Part shown: piece after piece, positions 8,783 to 17,868 of the stretch
Layout: every line of letters begins with the position of its first letter
Numbering within the stretch: the first letter of the stretch is position 1
Source of the DNA: Pedobacter sp. ok626
GTDB lineage: Bacteria; Bacteroidota; Bacteroidia; Sphingobacteriales; Sphingobacteriaceae
Length of the DNA stretch: 64,000 bases
Assembly (NCBI RefSeq): GCF_900100435.1
Contig: NZ_FNEX01000005.1
Location: 62,001 to 126,000, forward strand
Direction: 5' to 3'
Translations under genes and position numbers: made by a program
Notes under the pieces: generated by a model
The model's input: only the letters and a program-made list of their open reading frames with translations
What the model was told of the DNA's origin: nothing
Database searches by the model: none

Positions 8783-9730
8783 ATGCCGTTTATAAAACTG
8801 ACAAAAATAGAACGAAAACGAATTCTCGTTTTACTTACCTGCTTGCTTCTCGCAATTGCAGCGTGGCTATTTATGGCTTTAAATAATAAATACCCCTATA
8901 CGGTTAAAACGGTTTTAAAGTACAATAGCATTCCTCAAAAGAAAGCTTTCCATCCTTTGCAATCTGATACCGTTGATCTGGAGGTTGAAGGAACTGGCTG
9001 GCAGTTGCTCTTTTCCCGCTTACGGATCAAGCCTCAAGCCATTGCCATCAGTCTGGAAAAACTAAACAATAGAAATTTTATCCTTTTTTCAGAACAGTTA
9101 ATTAATGTGAACAACCAGCTGGAAACCTCTCAGAGAATCATTTCTGTGAAACCCGATACGCTATACTTTGATTTCTCTCAAAAAACAGTAAAAAGAGTAC
9201 CAGTTACGCTGGTATCTGGTCTTAATTTCGCAAAGCAATACGGGATCTCTAGCCCAATTGAGATTACACCCAACTATGTGACCATTTCTGGACCTGAGCA
9301 GGAGTTGGAAAAGATTAAGGAGTGGAAAACAGATTCCCTAAAGGTTGAAGATGTTCAGTCGACCGTTAAAAGTATGGTGGCGATGAACCAAAGTAAAATG
9401 AAGAATGTGAGCATTTTCCCTTCAAGCGTGGAAGTTAAGGTGCCTGTGGATGAGTTCACAGAAAAGGTGTTGGAAGTTCCTTTAAAGATCCTCAACAACA
9501 AGGAGTATTATAACATCAAACTCTACCCAAAGAAGGTGAAAATTATTTTTTTAGTAGCCCTATCAAAATACAATCAGGTGAACGAAGAATTTATCGAGGC
9601 AGTTGTAGATATGAACGAATGGAAAGATCATAAGCACAACAAACTGAGGGTACGGATAGTGCGTTTTCCTGATTTTTGTAAAGTACTCCATGTTGTACCG
9701 GAGAAAGTTGATTTTATTATTGAAAAGTAA
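8783..9730 (+). CDS. YbbR/CdaR-like membrane-anchored protein
   Basis: 315 residues with one N-terminal membrane helix (ILVLLTCLLLAIAAWLFMAL, about residues 13-32) followed by extracytoplasmic beta-rich YbbR-type repeats, for example the segment around ITPNYVTISGPEQELEKI. In Firmicutes YbbR (CdaR) regulates the c-di-AMP cyclase CdaA; no cyclase gene is adjacent here, so that role is not supported locally. The stop codon overlaps the coaE start at base 9730 by one base (TAATG), showing translational coupling. Confidence 0.83.
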   Translation: MPFIKLTKIERKRILVLLTCLLLAIAAWLFMALNNKYPYTVKTVLKYNSIPQKKAFHPLQSDTVDLEVEGTGWQLLFSRLRIKPQAIAISLEKLNNRNFILFSEQLINVNNQLETSQRIISVKPDTLYFDFSQKTVKRVPVTLVSGLNFAKQYGISSPIEITPNYVTISGPEQELEKIKEWKTDSLKVEDVQSTVKSMVAMNQSKMKNVSIFPSSVEVKVPVDEFTEKVLEVPLKILNNKEYYNIKLYPKKVKIIFLVALSKYNQVNEEFIEAVVDMNEWKDHKHNKLRVRIVRFPDFCKVLHVVPEKVDFIIEK

Positions 9731-10326
9731 TGTTAAAAGTAGGGATTACAGGTGGAATAGGCAGCGGTAAAACAACAATCTGTAAAGTGTTTGAAACATT
9801 AGGCGTACCCGTGTTTTATGCCGATACGGTGGCCAAACAGATTATGGTAAGCGATGAAATCCTGGTAAAGGGAGTGAAAGCCGCGTTTGGCGAAGAAAGC
9901 TATAGCGTTGATGGCGTATTGAACAACAAACACATTGCAGGTATTGTCTTTAATAACGCCTCTGAATTGGCCAAATTAAATGAGCTGGTGCATCCGGCAG
10001 TGTTTAGGGCATTCGACAATTGGGTTAAGCAAATCCCGGCCTCAACACCTTATATTCTCAAAGAAGCAGCTTTGCTATTTGAAAGCGAATCGTATAAAAT
10101 GTGCGATTTAAATGTCCTGGTTATTGCCCCCGAAGAAACCAGGTTGCAACGCGTAATGCAACGCGATGGGGTAACGGCAGCACAGGTTAAAGCACGTATG
10201 GACAAACAAATGTCCGACGAAGAAAAAGCAAAACTGTCTGACTATATTATTAATAACAACGAAACAGAATCATTGATCATTCAAGTGACCAACTTACATC
10301 AACTGTTTTTAAATATTCCTGAATGA
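9730..10326 (+). CDS. coaE: Dephospho-CoA kinase
   Basis: 198 residues, the normal length for CoaE. The N-terminal Walker A is GITGGIGSGKTT (residues 5-16), and the lid/CoA-binding region includes KEAALLFESESYK and the later QRDGVTAAQVKARM. It phosphorylates the ribose 3'-OH of dephospho-CoA, the last step of coenzyme A synthesis, in the cytosol. It overlaps the preceding gene by one base and the next by four, so it belongs to a coupled operon. Confidence 0.96.
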   Translation: MLKVGITGGIGSGKTTICKVFETLGVPVFYADTVAKQIMVSDEILVKGVKAAFGEESYSVDGVLNNKHIAGIVFNNASELAKLNELVHPAVFRAFDNWVKQIPASTPYILKEAALLFESESYKMCDLNVLVIAPEETRLQRVMQRDGVTAAQVKARMDKQMSDEEKAKLSDYIINNNETESLIIQVTNLHQLFLNIPE

Positions 10327-11264
10327 TACTTGATGATTTTATAGTAGTGACCAAAACAGGCTTGTTTTGTAGTTACGGGGATTTCTATTTAGACCCCAAA
10401 GAAATAGTGAAAAATGCGGTTATCTCTCATGCGCATGGAGATCATGCCATTGGAGGTAACCTACACGTATATTGCACCGAAGCTACTGCGCTGTTTATGA
10501 AGCACCGCTACAGAAAGTTTGCCGGTGGAGAATTCTATCTAAAAAACTATTACCAGGAATTTGAGCTTAACGGTGTCAAGATCAGTTTTGTACCAGCAGG
10601 ACACATCTTGGGCTCTGCGCAAGTTTTAATGGAGTACAATGGCGTAAAATACCTTTATACGGGAGATTATAAGTTGCAGCCTGATAAGACTTGTGAGCCT
10701 ATTGAATTTGTAACTGCTGATGTGTTAATTACTGAAACTACTTTTGCTGACCCCGGTACTCAACATCCGGTAGCTGAAGAAGAAATCTTGAAATTAAATA
10801 GCACTCAAAGTAATATTATGTTAGGCGCTTATGCCTTAGGTAAATGTCAGCGACTGATTAGTTTGATGAATGACCATTGTACAGAAAAAAGGATACTGGT
10901 ACACCATAGCATGCTGCCTTTCGTGAAGATTTACGAGGAAATGGGCATCAACTTGGGTAAATATGAACCATACGATCGTAAGGTGATGAAAAATAACCTG
11001 ACCAATATGGTGTATTTGGTGCCGCCAATGGTGTTTAGGAGCTATTTTAAAGCGATTAATGTAATCAGGGTATTTGCTACGGGCTGGAAACACCTGCAAA
11101 ATAACAATGAAATTCAATTGTATGTTTCTGATCATGCCGATTGGAACGACATCCTTTTTACGGTAGATAAAGTAAAGCCATCGCAAATTTGGACCAATCA
11201 TGGTAGTGGCATCCAATTAAAAAATCATTTCGAAGGAAATTTGGTAGTTAAATTGCTTAACTGA
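10323..11264 (+). CDS. Metallo-beta-lactamase-fold exonuclease-like protein
   Basis: 313 residues. The metal motif HAHGDH (around residues 38-43) and further MBL residues in PAGHILGSAQ, YTGDYK and SDHADWND are those of the beta-CASP/exonuclease-type MBL hydrolases. The N-terminal pattern TGLFCSYGDFYLDP resembles the family annotated as ligase-associated DNA exonuclease, but no DNA ligase gene is near, and an RNA-processing role is equally possible. It overlaps coaE by 4 bases (ATGA) and the next small gene by 1. Confidence 0.82.
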   Translation: MILDDFIVVTKTGLFCSYGDFYLDPKEIVKNAVISHAHGDHAIGGNLHVYCTEATALFMKHRYRKFAGGEFYLKNYYQEFELNGVKISFVPAGHILGSAQVLMEYNGVKYLYTGDYKLQPDKTCEPIEFVTADVLITETTFADPGTQHPVAEEEILKLNSTQSNIMLGAYALGKCQRLISLMNDHCTEKRILVHHSMLPFVKIYEEMGINLGKYEPYDRKVMKNNLTNMVYLVPPMVFRSYFKAINVIRVFATGWKHLQNNNEIQLYVSDHADWNDILFTVDKVKPSQIWTNHGSGIQLKNHFEGNLVVKLLN

Positions 11265-11422
11265 TGAAAGAGGGTGAGGACTATTATTTTAATGATGATG
11301 GTTTAATGGTGTTTACAGCAGCATATCACCTTAAAAGAGGCTATTGTTGTAAAAATAAATGTAAACATTGTCCCTGGGGTTTTGGTAAGAAAAAAACTAA
11401 AAAAACAGGAGAAGATACCTAA
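11264..11422 (+). CDS. DUF5522-like small Cys-rich protein
   Basis: A 52-residue gene: ATG at 11264 shares its A with the TGA of the upstream gene, and TAA ends at 11422. The protein begins MKEGEDYYFNDDGLMVFTA and contains the cluster GYCCKNKCKHCPWGF, four to five cysteines that could hold a metal ion, then a Lys-rich tail. This pattern matches small DUF5522-type proteins of Bacteroidota, whose function is unknown. The one-base overlap and the conserved-looking Cys spacing support a real gene. It is followed by marR after 11 bases. Confidence 0.8.
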   Translation: MKEGEDYYFNDDGLMVFTAAYHLKRGYCCKNKCKHCPWGFGKKKTKKTGEDT

Positions 11423-11433
11423 AGGAGTAGAAG

Positions 11434-11883
11434 ATGCAGCTGCAGAAAGAAATCAAAACATCTCGATTTGAAAATGTGCACCAGCAAACAGTAGTAAATG
11501 TTTTGTTTACCTACGGATGGTGCAATGATAAGCTAAAAGAGGCGGTATTGCCTTATGATATCACCATCCAGCAATTCAATATTTTAAGGATTCTGAGAGG
11601 ACAGCACCCTAATCCTTCAACCACTAGTCTTTTAAGAGCTAGGATGCTGGATAAAATGTGTGATGTCTCCAGAATTGTAGACCGTCTGATTCAGAAAGAG
11701 CTTGCCTTGAAGAAGGGAAGTACCAGTGATAAAAGGTCAGTGGATATTCTGATCACTGGAAAGGGACTGGCTCTGCTCGAAAAAATGGACAAAGAAGTAG
11801 ACCTTGCGGTTGCGACTGCCTCAAATTTAACTGTAGAGGAAGCCCTAACCTTGAATGCCCTGCTTGATAAAATGAGAGGTTAG
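11434..11883 (+). CDS. MarR-family transcriptional regulator
   Basis: 149 residues with a winged helix-turn-helix: ITIQQFNILRILRGQ leads into the domain, KMCDVSRIVDRLIQKELALKK is the recognition helix region, and the wing includes SDKRSVDILITGKG. MarR proteins are dimeric repressors that often sense small aromatic or oxidant ligands. A clear Shine-Dalgarno-like AAAGGAG lies 8 bases upstream of the ATG. Its target is not apparent; it ends tail-to-tail with the ZIP transporter, overlapping by 4 bases. Confidence 0.9.
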   Translation: MQLQKEIKTSRFENVHQQTVVNVLFTYGWCNDKLKEAVLPYDITIQQFNILRILRGQHPNPSTTSLLRARMLDKMCDVSRIVDRLIQKELALKKGSTSDKRSVDILITGKGLALLEKMDKEVDLAVATASNLTVEEALTLNALLDKMRG

Positions 11884-12617
11884 TGCGCGTGAGCGTGCCC
11901 GCCTCCTGAGGTATAAAAACCGATCAGGGCTATTGCCACGCCACATAATACCGCAATCATCTTACGCTTGCTAACCTTATGATCCACGCTCGATTCGAAT
12001 AGGATAGTGGTAGAGATGTGTAAAAATATACCAATCACGATACCCATAATCTTATTGAAATACGCCTCTATACCTCCAATACTACCGGTGCTCAGTCCGT
12101 AACTTACGTAAAAACCAAGTGGGGCCATGATGGCAAAGATACTAATGTAGATGATTATACTGTTTCTGTTGAAATGACTCTGTAAAAGAATACTGGCCAA
12201 TGCAAAAGCAGCAGGGATATGGTGCAGAGCGATGCCATAAATCAATGCGTTGTGCTGATCCTTAGCCACAGGCATTCCTTCAAGAAAAGCATGCAGGCAT
12301 AAACTGATCATAATGCCATAAGGAAATACCTTATTCTCATTGTGCTTGTGGATATGTCCGTGCTCAACACCTTCAGAAAATTGTTCCAACACAATCTGCA
12401 ATAAAAACCCTATTAAAATAAATAAGCCTATGTCTGCATGATCCGCTCCGCTATATGCGTCTGGTATTAAATGTAAAACGGTGATGGCAAATAAATATGC
12501 CCCACTAAATGAAAGAATTAATTTTAGCAGTTGAGATTTGTCGCTTTTTACTAAAAAGATGGCTGTGCCTCCTAAAAAAGCACTGAAAAATAAAACGACT
12601 AGTTTCCAGATTTCCAT
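11880..12617 (-). CDS. ZIP-family divalent metal transporter
   Basis: 245 residues with about eight membrane helices. Metal-site motifs are VLHLIPDAYSG (helix 2), HAFLEGMP (helix 4) and ALHHIPAAFALASILL (helix 5). A His-rich cytosolic loop (EHGHIHKHNEN) and the His-rich end GGGHAHAH fit zinc or iron uptake. It reads minus and overlaps the upstream PAP2 gene by one base (12617), so the PAP2-ZIP pair is coupled. The metal ion is not determined by the sequence. Confidence 0.91.
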   Translation of the reverse strand: MEIWKLVVLFFSAFLGGTAIFLVKSDKSQLLKLILSFSGAYLFAITVLHLIPDAYSGADHADIGLFILIGFLLQIVLEQFSEGVEHGHIHKHNENKVFPYGIMISLCLHAFLEGMPVAKDQHNALIYGIALHHIPAAFALASILLQSHFNRNSIIIYISIFAIMAPLGFYVSYGLSTGSIGGIEAYFNKIMGIVIGIFLHISTTILFESSVDHKVSKRKMIAVLCGVAIALIGFYTSGGGHAHAH

Positions 12618-13180
12618 TATGATTTTGGTTGTATTTTTCTATAAATTATTGCGGTAAATATGCCAATTGTAGTGCCCAGAACAGCGCCCACAATAGTGTC
12701 GATAGGGTAATGTACACCTACATAGATTTGGGAAAAAGAAATGATAAAGGCCCAAAACAAACCTATTGGCAAAATAGGTTTCCATTTGTTGTAAAACACA
12801 AAAATGAGGAATACGGCAATGGCAAAATGATTGGTGGCATGGGCCGATGGAAAACTATATCCACTTCCACAACCCACCCTGTGGATGATCTCATTGGCAA
12901 GAGTAGGTTCGTTACATGGTCTGAGCCGAGCAACAAAGGGCTTAATCAGTCGCGAGGCAATTAAATCACCCATGGCAAAAGTGACCAACAGCATCCCTAC
13001 AATATAAGCACCCTTTTTTTTGTATTCAACAAAGCAAAAAATCAAGATAAATAAATAAAGGGGAGCCCAGAAATACCTATTGCGCATCAAAGGTAGTAAC
13101 CAATCGAAAAATGGATTAGCCATTCCCCGATGGATCTTTAAAAATAGCTCAACATCAAATTGTTGTAAGCTTTCAATCAT
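12617..13180 (-). CDS. PAP2-superfamily membrane phosphatase
   Basis: 187 residues with several membrane helices and the three PAP2 motifs: KPFVARLRP, the PSAH of YSFPSAHATNHF, and GVHYPIDTIVGAVLG with its catalytic His. Relatives hydrolyse phosphatidic acid, undecaprenyl pyrophosphate or lipid A phosphates at the periplasmic face of the membrane; which applies cannot be read here. It overlaps the methyltransferase gene upstream by 4 bases and the ZIP gene downstream by 1, so the three form one operon on the minus strand. Confidence 0.91.
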   Translation of the reverse strand: MIESLQQFDVELFLKIHRGMANPFFDWLLPLMRNRYFWAPLYLFILIFCFVEYKKKGAYIVGMLLVTFAMGDLIASRLIKPFVARLRPCNEPTLANEIIHRVGCGSGYSFPSAHATNHFAIAVFLIFVFYNKWKPILPIGLFWAFIISFSQIYVGVHYPIDTIVGAVLGTTIGIFTAIIYRKIQPKS

Positions 13181-13908
13181 ACTTTTTTGCAGATTAATAT
13201 CAAACGATCTGATTTGTTTTCATCAAATTCTTCTAAACCATAGCTGCCAAACTTAGCGGTGATCTGTAAGCCGCTCTTCTCCAACATTCTTTCAAAATCA
13301 GTTAGCAGAAAAGCTTGTACGCGCTCTTCGAAAGCAAAAGGTTTGTCGCGATGCTCAAAATTGATGTGCTTAATAATCTTACCATCGGCCACAAACTTAC
13401 TTAAGTGAAATTCTATCCCTTCAACAGTTTTGGTTTCCTGAGAGGTAAGGTTCTTAACAATCTTTAGGGTGTTAAAATAATCAATCACCAAAGTTCCGTC
13501 AGCTTTTAATCCTTTTCTAAAAGATTTTAAAGCATTTACATGGTCCTTTTCGCTATCAAAGTACCCAAAACTGGTAAAAAGGTTCAGCGCAATGTCGAAG
13601 TAATTGATAAAACACAATCTCCGCATGTCATGGACATAAAAATGCAGGCGTTTTGTTTCAAATTGCTGCGCATATTTAATACTTTGTTCCGAAAGATCTA
13701 TTCCAGTTACATCATAGCCCTTTTTATTCAGGTAAATGGCATGACGGCCACGGCCGCAGGCAATATCCAAAATTCTGGATTCAGCTGCGGGTTTTAGATA
13801 AGCCGATAAATTATCAATCAGAAATTCAGCCTCAGCATCATTCCGTTGACTGTAAAGAATGTGATAATAGGGAGAGTTGAACCAATATTGAAACCATTTA
13901 CGCTGCAT
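13177..13908 (-). CDS. Class I SAM-dependent methyltransferase
   Basis: 243 residues from the ATG at 13908. The reading frame extends 32 codons further upstream, but that extension (rich in Cys and His, no conservation pattern) crosses the promoter box at 13940, so the internal start MQRKWFQYWF is preferred. Motif I is ILDIACGRGRHAIYL, followed by GYDVTGIDLSEQSI (motif II) and DIALNLFTSFGYF. The substrate is unknown. It is the first gene of the methyltransferase-PAP2-ZIP operon. Confidence 0.88.
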   Translation of the reverse strand: MQRKWFQYWFNSPYYHILYSQRNDAEAEFLIDNLSAYLKPAAESRILDIACGRGRHAIYLNKKGYDVTGIDLSEQSIKYAQQFETKRLHFYVHDMRRLCFINYFDIALNLFTSFGYFDSEKDHVNALKSFRKGLKADGTLVIDYFNTLKIVKNLTSQETKTVEGIEFHLSKFVADGKIIKHINFEHRDKPFAFEERVQAFLLTDFERMLEKSGLQITAKFGSYGLEEFDENKSDRLILICKKV

Positions 13909-13939
13909 AGAGCCAGTACTTTTGATGTTTAGAAAAAGA

Positions 13940-13947
13940 CAAATATA
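13940..13947 (-). promoter_or_regulatory. Probable -7 promoter box for the methyltransferase operon
   Basis: TATATTTG on the minus strand fits TAnnTTTG, 32 bases upstream of the ATG at 13908, with a TTG about 17-20 bases further upstream in the -33 region. Confidence 0.55.
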
Positions 13948-14053
13948 GTGTTTTGGTCTGCAACAGATACTATTATTTGTGTGGTAAATGCAATTTAACT
14001 GCATTTAGATTAATTATGACCAAAGTTAAATAAGTGGTTACCTGATTTTTTCT

Positions 14054-14061
14054 TATTTTTG
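14054..14061 (+). promoter_or_regulatory. Probable -7 promoter box for glmM
   Basis: TATTTTTG matches TAnnTTTG and ends 17 bases before the TTG start codon at 14079, implying a very short 5' leader. Confidence 0.55.
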
Positions 14062-14078
14062 AAGAAAACTGAACAGAA

Positions 14079-15467
14079 TTGACACTAATAAAATCTATCT
14101 CCGGAATAAGGGGCACAATTGGCGGCGTGGCCGGCAATGGTTTGACTCCCATTGACATTGTAAAATTTACTGCAGCTTATGGCTCATGGGTAATTAACAA
14201 AACCAACATTAAAAAGATTGTTCTTGGTCGCGATGCCAGGATATCAGGCGAAATGGTCAATAACCTTGTTATAGGAACCTTGCAAGGATTGGGTATTGAA
14301 GTCATAGACCTTGGTTTATCAACAACACCAACTGTAGAAATTGCAGTTCCTATGGAAAACGCAGGTGGTGGGATCATTTTAACGGCAAGTCACAATCCTA
14401 AACAATGGAATGCGCTTAAATTGTTAAATGAGAAAGGCGAGTTTATTAGCGATGCAGATGGAAAAGAAGTGTTGGAGATCGCTGAAAAATCTGAATTTGA
14501 ATTCGCTGATGTAGATAGCCTGGGTAAGGTAATTACCAATGATACTTATTTGCAAAAACATATAGACATTATCCTGGCGTTGCCATTGGTTGATGTAGCC
14601 GCAATAAAAAAAGCTAATTTTAAGATAGCTATTGATTGTGTGAATTCTACGGGCGGGATATTTGTTCCAGCATTATTAAAAGCTTTAGGTGTAGAAACGA
14701 TTTACGAACTATATTGTGAGCCTAATGGCCATTTCCCGCATAATCCTGAACCATTGCCAGAGAATTTGACTGAAATTGCTAAGGTTGTGCAGAGCAAACA
14801 GGCTGATCTGGGTATCGTAGTTGATCCGGATGTAGACCGTTTGTGCTTTGTTTGTGAAGATGGAGAAATGTTTGGTGAGGAGTATACATTGGTAGCAGTT
14901 GCTGATTATATCCTTCAAAACACACCTGGTAATGCCGTATCTAACTTGTCTTCGACAAGAGCATTACGTGATGTTGCTGAAAAGGCGGGTGGCGAATACC
15001 ATGCTTCAGCAGTAGGTGAGGTAAACGTTGTAAATCAAATGAAGGCTACTAATGCCGTGATCGGTGGTGAAGGTAATGGTGGTATCATCTATCCAGAATT
15101 GCATTATGGTCGCGATGCTTTAGTGGGCATTGCCTTGTTTTTAACGCATCTTGCAAAATTTGGAAAGTCTATTTCCTTAATGCGTAAAAACTATCCGGAG
15201 TACTATATTTCTAAAAATAAGATCACATTAACTCCAGAGATGGATATTGATGCCTTATTGGTTAAAGTACAAGAGAAATACAAAGATCAACCAAATTCGA
15301 CTATTGATGGATTGAAGATTGAATTTGATAAGGAATGGGTACACTTGCGTCGCTCTAACACAGAGCCGATTATTCGTATTTATAGCGAAGCTGGGACCGA
15401 AACTGTAGCCGAAGGTTTGGCCACAAAGATCATATCCGATATCAAAGAAATATTGAAACTGAACTAG
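14079..15467 (+). CDS. glmM: Phosphoglucosamine mutase (phosphohexomutase)
   Basis: 462 residues with a TTG start; the protein begins MTLIKSISGIRGTIGG, the right position for the family, and no ATG lies upstream in frame. The phospho-serine motif is TASHNP (Ser104), the metal loop DPDVDRLCFV, the sugar loop GGEGNGGII, and the phosphate-binding loop RRSNTEPIIRIYSEA. It interconverts glucosamine-6-P and glucosamine-1-P for peptidoglycan and lipopolysaccharide precursors; phosphomannomutase activity is the alternative. The cysteine desulfurase gene follows after 6 bases. Confidence 0.88.
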   Translation: MTLIKSISGIRGTIGGVAGNGLTPIDIVKFTAAYGSWVINKTNIKKIVLGRDARISGEMVNNLVIGTLQGLGIEVIDLGLSTTPTVEIAVPMENAGGGIILTASHNPKQWNALKLLNEKGEFISDADGKEVLEIAEKSEFEFADVDSLGKVITNDTYLQKHIDIILALPLVDVAAIKKANFKIAIDCVNSTGGIFVPALLKALGVETIYELYCEPNGHFPHNPEPLPENLTEIAKVVQSKQADLGIVVDPDVDRLCFVCEDGEMFGEEYTLVAVADYILQNTPGNAVSNLSSTRALRDVAEKAGGEYHASAVGEVNVVNQMKATNAVIGGEGNGGIIYPELHYGRDALVGIALFLTHLAKFGKSISLMRKNYPEYYISKNKITLTPEMDIDALLVKVQEKYKDQPNSTIDGLKIEFDKEWVHLRRSNTEPIIRIYSEAGTETVAEGLATKIISDIKEILKLN

Positions 15468-15473
15468 GGGAAA

Positions 15474-16622
15474 ATGGAAAGGATTTATTTAGATAATGCA
15501 GCAACCACTCCCTTAGATAAAGATGTGATGGCCGAAATGGTGAATGTAATGAGCAATTATTACGGAAACCCTTCCTCTATTCATGCTCAGGGCCGGGAAG
15601 TTCGTACTTTGATTGAAAAAGCAAGGAAAACCGTATCTGGATTGTTAAATGCAACACCTGCCGAGATATTTTTTACTTCAGGTGGTACGGAAGCCGATAA
15701 TACAGCAATTCGTTGTGGTATAGCTGCTTTTAACATTAAGCATGCAATTACGACTAAAATAGAACATCATGCGGTTGAGCATACCTTAGAAAGTCTTTTA
15801 AAGCAAGGGGTGATTGACAAGTTGAGTTTTGTGGATATTGATGAAAAAGGTAATGTAGACTATAACCACCTGGAAGAGTTGCTTAAAAACAACGAACGTT
15901 CTTTTGTATCCTTAATGCAGGCCAATAATGAATTGGGTACTTTAACCGATATAGAAAGGGTAGGAGACCTTTGTGAAACTTACAATGCCATCTATCATTG
16001 CGATACGGTGCAAACAATGGGACATTATGTTCATGATGTGAGGAAGCTGAAAGCCCATTTTATTGTTTGTGCAGCTCATAAATTGCACGGACCTAAAGGT
16101 GTAGGTTTCTTGTTCGTAAACCATAATGTTAAAATCAGTCCGATGATTTTTGGTGGAGCGCAAGAACGTAACATGCGTGGTGGTACTGAAAATGTATATG
16201 GAATTGTAGGCTTGGCTAAAGCATTGGAGATTGCTTATGCAGAGATGGAACAACACCAAAAGCATATTCAGGAGTTGAAAAGCTACATGAAGGATAAGTT
16301 GGTTGCAGAAATACCAGGGATTGCCTTTAATGGAGAGACCGATCCGGAGAATAGTTTATATACCGTATTGAATGTTTCTTTCCCAGAAATGGATATGGCT
16401 GATATGTTGTTGTTTAACCTGGATATTAATGGCGTTTCTGCTTCGGGCGGCAGTGCTTGTTCATCAGGGTCAAACATCGGCTCTCATGTGCTTACCGGCA
16501 TTCATGCTGATCCAAACAGACCTTCAGTGCGTTTCTCATTCAGTAAATACAATACCAAGGCAGAACTTGATTTTGTAGTGGAAAAGGTAAAGGAGATTGT
16601 GGATAAAAACATCGTCGTTTAA
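15474..16622 (+). CDS. Cysteine desulfurase (IscS/NifS type)
   Basis: 382 residues, aminotransferase class V fold. PLP-lysine motif AAHKLHGPKGVGFLF, substrate loop GGAQERNMRGGTEN, and the catalytic Cys329 in GGSACSSGSNIGSHVL. The long extended Cys loop is that of IscS/NifS rather than SufS. It removes sulfur from cysteine for Fe-S cluster and thio-cofactor synthesis. It follows glmM by 6 bases and is probably co-transcribed; no iscU or suf genes are next to it, so the acceptor is unknown. Confidence 0.93.
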   Translation: MERIYLDNAATTPLDKDVMAEMVNVMSNYYGNPSSIHAQGREVRTLIEKARKTVSGLLNATPAEIFFTSGGTEADNTAIRCGIAAFNIKHAITTKIEHHAVEHTLESLLKQGVIDKLSFVDIDEKGNVDYNHLEELLKNNERSFVSLMQANNELGTLTDIERVGDLCETYNAIYHCDTVQTMGHYVHDVRKLKAHFIVCAAHKLHGPKGVGFLFVNHNVKISPMIFGGAQERNMRGGTENVYGIVGLAKALEIAYAEMEQHQKHIQELKSYMKDKLVAEIPGIAFNGETDPENSLYTVLNVSFPEMDMADMLLFNLDINGVSASGGSACSSGSNIGSHVLTGIHADPNRPSVRFSFSKYNTKAELDFVVEKVKEIVDKNIVV

Positions 16623-16693
16623 TTAAAACAGAAAAACTATCAGAATTGTTTATGGATTAGGAAACTGTATTTCTACCATAAATACTTTTGATT

Positions 16694-16957
16694 ATGAAAA
16701 CGACAAAAAAGGGTGAGGACAAAAAGGTAGTACCTAAAGAAGAAACACCGGAAGAGGAAGCACGCAGAAAACACGCACACAGGAGGACTGTTTATAAAGA
16801 AACAGAAGAACGGGTTCGTGAGAAGGATCTAAACAGCGGAGAAACTTCCTCTGTTGGGGATATGGGAAGAACAGAATTCCTTATCAGACCAAAAAGAAAG
16901 AGTAGACCACTTGGACCGGGGCATGAACCTGGAACTACACCTGGAAGAGATATATAA
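16694..16957 (+). CDS. Small highly charged hypothetical protein
   Basis: 87 residues from the ATG at 16694; an in-frame TTG two codons earlier is less likely. The protein is rich in Lys, Arg and Glu (for example KKGEDKKVVPKEETPEEEAR) and ends with GPGHEPGTTPGRDI. No domain is recognised, and it is probably disordered. It lies 71 bases after the cysteine desulfurase and just before a strong terminator, so it is a separate short transcript or the end of the glmM operon. Function unknown. Confidence 0.7.
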   Translation: MKTTKKGEDKKVVPKEETPEEEARRKHAHRRTVYKETEERVREKDLNSGETSSVGDMGRTEFLIRPKRKSRPLGPGHEPGTTPGRDI

Positions 16958-16970
16958 TTAGAAGTAAAAA

Positions 16971-17007
16971 AGAAAGGGTTTGTGCAGACACAAACCCTTT
17001 CTTTTTT
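16971..17007. terminator. Intrinsic terminator between convergent genes
   Basis: A perfect 14-bp stem AGAAAGGGTTTGTG / CACAAACCCTTTCT with the loop CAGA and a T-run after it. It can serve the small charged gene on the plus strand, and probably accD on the minus strand. Confidence 0.92.
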
Positions 17008-17022
17008 ATTTTACGCTAAACC

Positions 17023-17868
17023 TTAGTTTTTCATCATTTTAAGGAATGACGCCAATTTTGCTTTCATCGCCCTGCGGTCAACTATAAAATCTAAAAAGCC
17101 ATGTTCTAAAACAAACTCAGCAGTTTGGAAACCTTTAGGTAAATCTTTTTTAATTGTTTCTTTAATTACCCTTGGTCCGGCAAATCCGATCAATGAGCCT
17201 GGCTCAGCAATATTAATATCGCCCAGCATAGCGTACGATGCAGTTACACCACCCGTAGTAGGATCTGTTAATAAAGAGATGTATGGGATTTTAGCCTGAC
17301 TCAACAAAGCTAATTTAGCTGAAGTCTTAGCCATTTGCATTAATGAAAATGCAGCTTCCATCATTCTTGCGCCACCTGATTTTGAAATCATCAGGAAGGG
17401 AATTTTGTGTTTAATACTGTAATCAATAGAACGAGCGATCTTTTCACCTACGACCGATCCCATAGATCCCCCAATGAAATTGAAGTCCATACAGGCAACC
17501 ATTAGGTCTTCACCCTCTACTTTACCGTGAGCAGCCCTGATCGCGTCTTTTAAGCCAGTTTTAGCCATGCTTTCTATCAAACGATCTTTATATGGTTTGC
17601 TGTCTGTGAACGCTAACGGATCTCCTGATGTCAGGTCTGCAAATAGTTCTGTAAATTGATTATTATCAAATAATACCTCAAAATATTCTTTAGAGCCAAC
17701 CCGCAAATGATAGTTGCAGTATTGGCAAACATATTTATTTTCTACAAGGTCTGCACTATGTAACGCTTTCTTGCAATTCGGGCACTTGTTCCATAAACCA
17801 TCTGGTGCCTCTTTCTTTTCTTCCGTTAATGTACTGATACCTTTTTTTTCTCTCTTAAACCAAGCCAT
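17023..17868 (-). CDS. accD: Acetyl-CoA carboxylase carboxyltransferase subunit beta
   Basis: 281 residues from the ATG at 17868 ([10 protein letters not shown]), which is the usual AccD start; a longer frame to 17895 adds nine unlikely residues. An N-terminal zinc ribbon has CPNCKK and CQYC, followed by the crotonase-fold carboxyltransferase core with [20 protein letters not shown] and [13 protein letters not shown]. It transfers CO2 from carboxybiotin to acetyl-CoA with AccA to make malonyl-CoA, the first step of fatty-acid synthesis. It is monocistronic and divergent from the aldolase gene. Confidence 0.96.
   Translation of the reverse strand: MAWFKREKKGISTLTEEKKEAPDGLWNKCPNCKKALHSADLVENKYVCQYCNYHLRVGSKEYFEVLFDNNQFTELFADLTSGDPLAFTDSKPYKDRLIESMAKTGLKDAIRAAHGKVEGEDLMVACMDFNFIGGSMGSVVGEKIARSIDYSIKHKIPFLMISKSGGARMMEAAFSLMQMAKTSAKLALLSQAKIPYISLLTDPTTGGVTASYAMLGDINIAEPGSLIGFAGPRVIKETIKKDLPKGFQTAEFVLEHGFLDFIVDRRAMKAKLASFLKMMKN

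Noticed and set aside
8632-8886. 84-codon frame across the yajC terminator
   Set aside because: It spans a terminator hairpin and overlaps yajC and the ybbR-like gene in another frame.
12629-12964. 111-codon frame opposite the PAP2 phosphatase gene
   Set aside because: Antisense shadow; the PAP2 motifs on the other strand are clear.
13909-14004. Upstream 32-codon extension of the methyltransferase
   Set aside because: It crosses the promoter box at 13940 and has no conserved features; the internal ATG at 13908 gives the usual family start.
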